A program made the translations under genes and the position numbers. From Tillandsia leiboldiana (Eukaryota; Streptophyta; Magnoliopsida; Poales; Bromeliaceae): DNA of 64,000 nt. The stretch spans positions 23,285,601 to 23,349,600 of the forward strand of contig CM055075.1 in NCBI GenBank assembly GCA_029204045.2, given 5' to 3'. Numbering within the stretch: the stretch's first letter is position 1; each line of letters starts with the position of its first letter. The notes beneath the pieces were generated by a model. That model did no database searches. It was not told the origin of the DNA and saw only the letters and a list, made by a program, of their open reading frames with translations. This document shows, in pieces, positions 55,663 to 64,000 of the stretch.

Positions 55663-57556
55663 TCGGCACGATTACATATACGACATAACTATCCACTATA
55701 TAAAACTACAAAAGTGGTATATATAGCTATACACCTGACATGCCTAGACGCTTGGATTTTAATATTAAAAAGAAAAAAAACTCCTATAAATAGATAATAA
55801 ATATCTATTGGCTTCCACCTTAACTCTTATTTTTTTCTAGCTTTATTCATTTTAGAATACACTCGTCCCTTTTCTATCTCTGGCTTTCCCACTACATATC
55901 TTAAATCTAAAGTATACTAGTTGCTCAAGATCGAATCTTTGAAGTTCATTTGTGATCCTTTGGAATATTCTATGCAAACTTTTTTTGTAGATTTGATGTT
56001 TCTTTGTTGGTATGTTATTTTTTTTTCCTATTTGTTAGTTAATTATTGGTATGTTATTTTTTTTCCTATTTGTTAATCAAGTGCACGTATACTTTCTATT
56101 TTCTTCTTATTTAAATCATAACTAAATAAAAAAAAGTTGCTTTTCTTTATATTATTCACTAATAATATAAAAAATATATATATACAGATAAATTTTTAAG
56201 AGATTTAAATTATTATTATTTGCTAATTATTATAAGAGAAAAAAAGATAAGAGGGAAGAGAAATAGCGTAAAATAAGTGGCGTGGCGGGGGCAGCCGGTG
56301 ATGGCCACAGCTAGTGCGCAGTTAAGGAGGGGGAAGGAAAGCGGAAAAGAACTTGTCTTTTCTAGCCATCAACACTTTCCAAATCAGCACAAAAAAAAGG
56401 CTCGATTGAAAATTATTTTGAAAAGAAGGCTATAATAAAAACTTTTTCCTTAACAGGGACTAAACAAGGCATTCATTCAAATTTTCAAACTTTTGTCTCG
56501 TCTACGTTCAAACAAAAGGCTAAATGCTTACTCACCATACAGATTAAAAATATATAGAGACCACCGCAACTCCAGGCCATTCCGAAATAGAGACCTCAAC
56601 ATTAATTCTTTTAATCAACGACACCTCCATTTCCAATTTTTTCAAATTAAATTTAATCACGCAATTAACTTAGAAGTTAATCAATCTAGCGTATTCACTA
56701 AAAGTAGTTTAGACTACTAACTTTGATAAAATTGTCAATCAATTTGGCAAAATCTCCAATTTAATTGGTTAAAATTTCTCATTTCCAAACAATCAAAAGT
56801 TGAGGGACATCTCTCAACCAAAAAGAGTATACTTTGGCGGGGGGTGGGTTCTATATCTCAGAATGGAATATAGTTGAGGTGGCCTCCATACACTTTCACG
56901 AACAATGAAAAAGGATGAAGGGTAAGCAGCATAAAATTCAACACAAAAATTGATCAACATAATGGAAATCTGAATCCTTTTCCCTTCAATAACCATTTGT
57001 TCCGTCCAATGCCAAGAACCGGATGATGAAAGCCTGCCCCTCATTTTCTCTTTCTTCTCCCTCGTTGGTATGTAGATTATTTTAAAGATACATGGACCGG
57101 GATCTCACTTGGCTTTAAGGGAAGATGGGGGTGGTGAAGAATCTAATCCATCTTCCCTGGTAAAAACATCAGCACAAAAAGAAAAAATGATGGCCAAGGC
57201 TGTCTCATGTTGCGGTGAATGATAACACTAATAAGCATAGACTATGGGTGCTAAAAGTGTAGATCAGCTTCACGCAACTGCAGCAGCTTAGGGAGAGGAG
57301 AGAGGCTTTTGCAATGTGTCTTGAGCTCCAATCTGAGAAAAAAACAGAGAAAGAAAAGAGAAACCCAGAATTAACAAGAAACTCCTTAGTCAATTGAAGA
57401 ACTAATGTAAAACCAGACAGCACAAGAACTTTCATAGTCAAAACTGAAGAACTTAAGTAATCAGCTTACATTTACAAGCTGTACATGGCTCCACTTCAAG
57501 TGCTTTAGGGTTCCTGCTTAATTTGAATAAATGAGAAACTTCCCATAGAACTGCTT
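55663..57556. other. AT-rich DNA without recognised genes
   Basis: I see no conserved coding motif. A unit of about 38 bp containing TTGGTATGTTATTTTTTT is repeated twice at about 56006-56082. A GC-rich patch lies at 56278-56345. The part from about 57200 may be the 3' untranslated region of the candidate exon at 57557-57628. Confidence 0.5.
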
Positions 57557-57628
57557 TCAACTTCCTGGTTTTGGTGGTAGATCTTCTTTCAAGCCTTTGC
57601 TGAGCAGATCATAGTTGATTGATGCAAG
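57557..57628 (-). CDS. Possible terminal coding exon of a host gene
   Basis: On the minus strand an acceptor-like TTTCCCAG (57636-57629) precedes 24 codons encoding LASINYDLLSKGLKEDLPPK plus PGS and a TGA at 57559-57557. The phase is zero and the peptide has an ordinary, non-repetitive composition, unlike nearby frames. Downstream, GTAAGC (57469) and TTTTTCTCAG (57333) could bound a 137-bp intron in the 3' untranslated region. No upstream exon is visible before the (AT)n tract and I do not recognise the protein. This is a suggestion from splice signals only. Confidence 0.3.
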   Translation of the reverse strand, partial: LASINYDLLSKGLKEDLPPKPGS

Positions 57629-57712
57629 CTGGGAAAGATTCTATCACCAGAAATGTGGTCCAGTTATTTTGTTGATATGGTGAGAAAAATTGTATAAAGA
57701 ATGATTTAACTG

Positions 57713-57857
<145 letters not shown>

Positions 57858-57859
<2 letters not shown>

Positions 57860-58399
57860 TCCAGCTACTACCCTCTTAAAAGGAAAGAGACCTTTGTCCT
57901 ATCTAGTCATTTTGGATAATCAGTACTCCAAATTGATAATTAGCATCATTCAAAATGATCTATACTATTAAAAATATTTAGAAATCGAATTTTATAAATT
58001 TTAAAAAATCGTTATGAAGTCCATCAAAGAATCGAAAAGTTAACGGCCAAAAATGAATTGCCTTATGAAAATAGAGGTTAGACTTTCTCAATTCATGATC
58101 GGAGTTATCAAACATTATCTAAATAGTATAAAAAATTTTCTATTAAAAGTTCAAGCAGTTTGGATTGCTCTACAGCGTTAAACAAACAAACGACTCATAT
58201 AGACTGCCAAAAACTGTCGATTTTGCGATCTTTTGATCACCATATAAATAATTTCTAAAAATTATGAAATTTAGTTTTTAGACACTCCAAAATACTCTAG
58301 ATCAAATTTAACGGTTCCGATCATCGATTCGGGATCCCTATCATCAAAAACGACTTGATAGGACAAAAACCTCCTTCCTCCTAAAAGGATATTAGCTGG

Positions 58400-58403
<4 letters not shown>
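57858..58403. mobile_element. MITE-like inverted-repeat element between (AT)n tracts
   Basis: The left end, AGTCCAGCTACTACCCTCTT then TTGTCCTATC, is mirrored by the right end, which read in reverse is AGAATCCAGCTAATATCCTT then TTGTCCTATC. The terminal inverted repeats are about 45 bp and imperfect. The interior of about 450 bp is AT-rich and non-coding. It is flanked by AT runs on both sides (57716-57819 and 58404-58445), recalling MITEs that favour TA microsatellites, such as the rice Micron family. Confidence 0.6.

Positions 58404-58445
<42 letters not shown>
58404..58445. repeat. (AT)n tract
   Basis: About 40 bp of AT dinucleotides directly follow the inverted-repeat element. Confidence 0.95.
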
Positions 58446-58448
<3 letters not shown>

Positions 58449-58576
58449 AATGCTTCTTCTAGCACTAAGTCATTGGTGTTTATGGATTTTTCGACTCTTA
58501 GATGAAGGGTTATAGGATTAGGAGGATAGTGGTCCCCCCTAAGGTTTAGTAGTCCTACGATTTAGTAATGGTTGGT

Positions 58577-59756
58577 GTTACGAATTTTATGTTAGCATAT
58601 TTCGTAATTTGAATTAGAATCTTGAAGAGTTCGGATCGTTAAGTCAACAATTGAAGACTTGGAAACTCAAAGTATGAATTCAAGATATTTGGTAAGTTTA
58701 AATAAAGGTTACTGATGATAATTTAAATACATATTTATATATTTGGAAGACATTAGCATAGGTTTAAATCATATAAAAATGAAAAACTAGAATTTTCTAA
58801 TGTCGGGTACCGGACCATGTGGGAAGGACTGGTCCACGAAGGGTCACAATGCGACTCTGCCGCAGAGGGACCGGACTCTGTGTCAAGGATCAATCCTCCG
58901 AACAGGTTTCCTGAAAAAGTCGCAGAGACGGATCGGACCTTGTGGGAGGGACCAATCCCCGAACGGCTTTCCTGGCTGTTACGCAAGGAAGGACCGGTCT
59001 TTGAGGTTACTGGAAAATTTCAGGGACCGAACCTTGTCAAAAAAGGACCGGTCCGTAATCCCGATGCAAGTTTCCAAATATACAGTTTTTCAATCCTACT
59101 TTGATTCTAATTACTTCTAGACCTATAAATAAGATGTGAGGGCTCTTCTAAAACGTGAAGAAGGGTATTTTATCTTTTAGAAATCCTAAAAACTTGTTTA
59201 TTACTTCCTCTCTCATCTTCTACATCAAGCTTCTCCCAAATTGATTCTTGGAGCCCAAAATCTTCAAGTTTTAGAATTAACTAGAGATTTGCTTAGAGAC
59301 ATCTTCTACAGTTCTTTCATGATCCTCTAAGGAATCATCACCAACATTATTCTTCTTGATTCAGACGGAGCTCATGGATTCAAATGGCCATCGTGGATTC
59401 GACATATTGAAGACTTCGTGTATTCAAAATGTGGCGTTCGTGGATTTGAGCGTGGACGTGGACTATCCGATCGAGAGCGCGAGATCCAAAGAAGATAAAA
59501 AAAAGGTTTGAGTCAGTGGAGTCGGTAATCATCTTGTAATCTTTTATTTCTTAGTCGATTGCTATCGCGTGTTGGTCCCGTAGGTTTTTACTCCTAGTTG
59601 AAATTTTTCCACGTAAAATCTCGGTGTGCTATTTTATTTTCCGCATTTATTCTTATTATATCGAGATTTGTGATTGTTGACCTATACACCTATTCACCCC
59701 GCTCTAGGTATTTAATAAATTCTATTTAGATCCTAGGATTAACCATAACTCTTACA
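58577..59756 (+). repeat. D 5' LTR
   Basis: It is 1180 bp. GGACCGGTCC-type palindromes and decayed versions lie at 58805-59060, a TATA box (CTATAAATAAG) at 59123-59133, and CGTGGATTCGA-like repeats at 59365-59445. Confidence 0.82.
58805..59060. promoter_or_regulatory. Cluster of GGACCGGTCC-type palindromes upstream of the D TATA box
   Basis: One full copy (about 59044) and about seven variants (GGACCGGTCT, GGACCGGACT, GGACTGGTCC, GGATCGGACC and others) end about 65 bp before the TATA box. The cluster is repeated at about 63685-63960. Confidence 0.68.
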
Positions 59757-59793
59757 ATTAGTATCGAAGCAGGATTTAAGATTTTCTATTATA

Positions 59794-61758
59794 ATGGGTG
59801 AAGGTGGTAATATTAATAAGCCTTATCTTTTTAATGTGACTAACTATGTCTATTGGAAAATCCTGAAGAGAACCTTCCTCATCGCAATTGATGAGCGAGT
59901 ATGGCAAACTGGTGAATTTGGCTAGAAGCATCCTACCGAAGTTGTTAATAATGCCCATTTCTAAACTTCGGACTAAGTGACCGAAAGATAAGATCGAAGC
60001 ATCCTCTTACAATAGGAAAGGTATTAATGCCTTATTTAACGCACTTTTTCCAACCGAGTTCACACGTGTTTCCGTATGTGAAACAGCGAAAAAAATCTAG
60101 AATACTTTACAAGTTACACATGAGGAAACTAGTTTAGTAAAAATTCAAAAGCTCCAGATGCTTACAAAATAATTTGATTCCATTCGAATGGAGTATGAAT
60201 CTTTTACTGATTATTATACTAGACTTCAAGATATAATTAACACATGTGCTAACTTACGTGAGAAGATTCCAGAATCTAAAATTGTACGAAAGATTCTTTG
60301 AACTCTTTTAGAATGCTTTAGGGCGAAGGTTACTGCCATTGAAACTGTCAAACATTCGAATGAAATAAAGAAGAGGAATTAGTAGATACTTTACAAACTT
60401 ATGAAATAACTTTTCCTACTAATCAATCCTTTTCCAAGTCTTTTCTAAAAGTGCAAGTGTGGCACTCAAATCTACTAAGGAATAAGATAGCAGCTCGGAT
60501 TCTGACGATGAAATCTCTATAGCCGACTTTGAAGAACAATTCGTGCTTCTCACGAAGAAATTCATACGAAATTTTCGGAATAGCGGAACTATAGATCAAC
60601 ATCCACGAGAAAAAAAGTTCATCCAAAGGATCATTGAGTTCTAAATCATCTAAAGACAAGAAACTTGCAAAATCTTCTTAAAAAAAAGGTGGATTTGAAG
60701 GAAAAATCCAATGTTAGAGATACAAAGGCTACAACCATATTTCAACTAATTGTCCCACTAAGAAATCATTTAAGAAAAAGGCTTTGCAAGCGAAAACTTA
60801 GGACAATTCTACTTCTGATGAATTGACCACAAGTGACGAGGAAAAAAATAATGTTACTTTATTTACTATTACTTCTTTACCTCTCTCTTCAGCTGTTTGC
60901 TTATCCTCTATTATTACTAACTCTATTTCTCTTGTTTAGCATGAAAAATCTACGATTGACGGTGATGAGAGTAAGAGGGAGTCAAATGAAGAAGATCTTG
61001 CGAAGGAATAGCAACTTCTTAAGGAATCAAAGAAGATGGCTAAGGAAAATAAGAAGTTGAAAAGGCGTTTACTTGAGCTAGAAGACGAGAATAGAACCTT
61101 GAAGATTTTATCTAAAGCTCTTGAGGAGGATCGGGAACATATATTGAAAAATAACAAAATCTTCCAAGAGAAGATTGACCAATCGGAGACAACAGTTATA
61201 TCACATCTTGCTAAAATTGGTTTTCTGGATAAACAATTCAAGGAAATCCATAGAGCAAATCAAGTTTTAACCAAACAAGTCCAACTCAAATCCGACATAC
61301 AGAAATTCTCCTCCGGATCTAAGAAACTTGTTGCGCGCTCGGATTAGGTCAATCAAATAAACTTGGTTTGAGATATAAAAGGACATGTTGAGAAGAAAAA
61401 TCATTCCACATCCAGTATCTCAACTAAATTTAAAAAGAAAGTATGCCACAGATATGCAAATAGAGGTCATATTAAAAAGACATGCCTTAAAAACGGAAAG
61501 AGGATTCAACCAACTTCTAAACATCAACCGGCATTAACCAACATTCGACAAATAATACGTATTCAAAAGCAACATCAAACCCCGGTCAATCAGAAGTCAA
61601 AACCACAACAGATAGTACCTAAGAAGACGAAAGAAAAGTGGAGACCAAAAGTTGATCAAAAGTCAAAACAATCGATGTCTAATCGCAACAAATCAAGACA
61701 ACCAACAATTCGATAATTCTAGATTCGAAAAAATGATATCTTTCCTTGTTTTAAGTCT
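59794..61758 (+). pseudogene. gag pseudogene of D
   Basis: It starts at MGEGGNINKPYLFNVTNY, parallel to C gag. The gag domain is recognisable in pieces: LIAIDERVWQT, then KIQKLQMLTK, YYTRLQDIINTCANL and SKIVRKIL. Stops and indels occur at many points (for example about 59923, 60098, 60170 and 60300). The coiled-coil part stays open for 104 codons at 61036-61347. Knuckle remnants (KGYNHISTNCPTKK and CHRYANRGHIKKTC) have lost cysteines. It aligns with C gag along its whole length. Confidence 0.85.
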
Positions 61759-62696
61759 TAAATTATTTTTGATTTATTATAGTGCTTTGATCGGTTTTTT
61801 ATTCTATATATCTTGATCTTTGCATTATAATTTTTTATGCTTTCATTATTACAATTTTTATATTTTTATTTACTGTTTTATAAGTACAATGCATGATTGC
61901 TATATTAAACAGTGAATTGAACAACAAATAGGTTCACTTTCATTCAGTCGTAATTAATTTCATATTAATTATCGGTTTTACTTCACAATCATTATTTTTT
62001 AAGATAATTTATTATAGGAGTTCTTAAGTTTTATATCCATCAAATTCGAGTAATCATATGTGATCTTTAAAGCTATCTTGGTTGTGTGTGCTGAACATGC
62101 TGAATAGGTGTTTACTGGTAGACTAAAACTTATTAAATTTTTATTCAAATAAGAGATTGCATATTTGAGGGAGAGTTATAGAATGAAACACTCCCAAGTA
62201 TATGAAAAATATGGAAAGAGTTACATCTCAAAGAGAGTGTAAAACTACCACCACATATAGGAAATAACTGTCATCCCAATCGTCCGATAAGTGTGCGAAA
62301 CTACCACATGATTAGAATGCTTGATATGCAATGAACTTAGATTATAGTTGAAGTATATAGAGAAATATATTTATATTTAAAATTTATAATCTCATGTTTG
62401 TTATGAGGTGAGATAGTGAAAAGATACACAAAAAACCACCCGTGGTGTAATATTTGCATTATCTCAAATTTAGTAGTTTATTGAATAATTTTTTGTCATT
62501 TATTGAATCTCTATAAGTCATCCTCATAATCCATTACATCTTGATAACTTTTGAATCTTTAGATTTTACTCGATTTTGAAGTTCATAAAAAATAAGAAAG
62601 TTTATAATATTTTATCTAAATCTTGGTGATTTTGTAACAAAATTCTTAATTCCTATAAAATTGATGTGGATTGGAAGAAGTACATGTGAATTTATG

Positions 62697-62727
<31 letters not shown>

Positions 62728-63480
62728 TGCACTTACATTAACTTCTTCTGAATGCAATCATCATAATTTAATATTTTATCACAAATGATTTTGTGATTTA
62801 AAAAAAAAAATTAAACTTGTATTTCTTGTGTACTGCATTCCAATACTCCTATTTAATTTCTCTCCACTGGATTTTTATCCTTTTAACAATTTTTGACAAA
62901 AAGGGGAAGAAATTGATGAAGATAGGGGGAGAGAAAGATAGAGAATGAAAAAATGAAGATATTAATGAAGAAATAGGGAGAGAAAGATAGAGAATGAGAA
63001 AATACTCCTATTTGATTTCGCTCCACTGGATTTTTATCCTTTTAGCAATTTTTGACAAAAAAGGAAAGATATTGATGAAGATAGGGGGAGAGAAAGATAG
63101 AGAATGAAAAAATGAAAATATTAATGAAGACATAGGGAGAGAAAGATAGAGAATGAGAAAATAAAAATAGAGATGACATTGAAGATGAAAGGGGAAGAAA
63201 ATGAAGAACAAGATGAGCAGAATTTGATTTTCATTTACTTTGTTTGGAGTTTGTTATTTTTGTGCAGGTTATTATTAAAGACTTCAAGACTCCAAGTTCT
63301 TAGTCATAAAGCCTGTCTTAGGAATCTTACAAAATGTAATTTTTTATTTTATTTGGATCATACACGCGAGAGGTTCGATGTTTTGGTGATGACATTGAAC
63401 TTCATTTTTTTATTTAGATGAGCGTTGTGAGCGTTTTTTATATTTTTGGATTTTGTAACGAAATTGCCAAAAGAGAATAT
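61759..63480 (+). other. Non-coding interior of D with duplicated polypurine block
   Basis: A block at 62208-62315 matches C 36755-36865. An (AT)n tract lies at 62696-62723. A unit of 159 bp containing GGGGGAGAG is tandemly repeated (62842-63000 and 63001-63159). The purine tract before the 3' LTR is decayed (AAAAGAGAATAT). Confidence 0.7.
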
Positions 63481-64000
63481 TGTTACACGGATTTTATGTT
63501 GGCATATTTCGTGATTTGAGTCAGAATCTTGAAGAGTCCGAATCGTTAAGTCAAACAACTGAAGACTTGAAAACTCAAAGTATGAATTCACGATGCTTGG
63601 TAAGTTTAAATACATATTTATATATTTGGAAGACCTTAGAATAGGTGTAAATCATGTAAAATTAAAAAACAGAAATTTTCTAATATCAAGGACCGGACCC
63701 TTTGAAAAGGACCAATCCCCGAAGGGTCACAAATGAGACTCTGCTGTATAGGGACCGGACCCTGTGTCAAGGATCGATCTCCGAACAAGTTTCCTGAAAA
63801 AGTCGCAGAGACGGACCAGACCATGTGGGAGGGACTGGGCCCCAAACGGCTTTCCTGGCAGTTATGCAGGGAAGGACCAGACCATCAAGGAAGGACCGGT
63901 CTTTGAGGTTTCTGGGAAACTTCAAGGACCATACCTAGTAAACAAGGACCGGTACGTGATCCCGATACAAGTTTCCAAATATACAGTTTTTCATTTCTAA
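63481..64000 (+). repeat. D 3' LTR, partial
   Basis: It matches 58577 to about 59095, including the GGACCGG cluster, and is cut by the window edge. Confidence 0.85.

Larger units (their letters stand above)
58577..64000 (+). mobile_element. Element D: decayed gag-only copia element related to C, runs off the right edge
   Basis: The 5' LTR (58577-59756) and a partial 3' LTR (63481-64000) both start TGTTAC and match each other. LTR layout, primer-site position, gag, non-coding interior and purine motifs all parallel C, but at much lower similarity. The primer site is mutated (ATTAGTATCGAAGCAGG). Gag is full of stops. The 3' end and target copy are outside the window; GTTGG at 58572-58576 is the predicted left target copy. 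Confidence 0.85.

Overview
This window is repeat-rich nuclear DNA of a flowering plant. The evidence is plant-type LTR retrotransposons primed by initiator tRNA-Met (TGGTATCAGAG sites), a Tekay/Del-like Ty3-gypsy family, Sirevirus-like Ty1-copia gag genes and a plant CCHC-knuckle ORF. A monocot is possible but the species cannot be told. There are no bacterial genes, rRNA, tRNA or CRISPR. Almost everything left of 55.66 kb is a stack of retrotransposons inserted into one another, suggesting pericentromeric or other gene-poor chromatin.

Layout, innermost to outermost. Element C (32948-39333, +) is a gag-only copia element with matching LTRs, inserted in the 3' LTR of B2. B2 (31221-48447, -) is a defective Tekay-like gypsy element inserted in the 5' LTR of element A. 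A (minus strand, from beyond the left edge to 51744) is a gypsy-like element with LTRs of about 4 kb and a decayed interior. It was inserted into the integrase of copia element E (51745-54955, -), which itself sits in a CCHC-knuckle ORF (54956-55662, -). On the left, A1 (1595-12611, +), a relative of A, is inserted in A's 3' LTR. A2 (13791 to about 27690, -), an LTR-only remnant, lies in A's interior and is split by B1 (16654-26971, +), the sister of B2. Five-base target duplications support A1 (CAACC), B1 (GATTC), B2 (CCTGG) and C (GATTC).

Right of 55.66 kb is the only stretch not dominated by LTR elements: AT-rich DNA, one possible terminal exon of a host gene on the minus strand (57557-57628), long (AT)n tracts and an inverted-repeat MITE-like element. 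Element D (58577 to the right edge, +) follows, a decayed relative of C.

No element here encodes a complete machinery. B1 and B2 lack a protease and carry broken pol; C has an intact gag and no pol; A, A1, A2, D and E are decayed. All would depend on enzymes from elsewhere. The most notable signals are regulatory: a covarying palindrome at a fixed distance from the TATA box in A-family LTRs, G-box arrays in the same promoters, and a different 10-bp palindrome repeated at the same LTR position in C and in D. Assembly quality is poor around 25.85-28.0 kb, and the 100-N gap at 27879 appears to be spurious.
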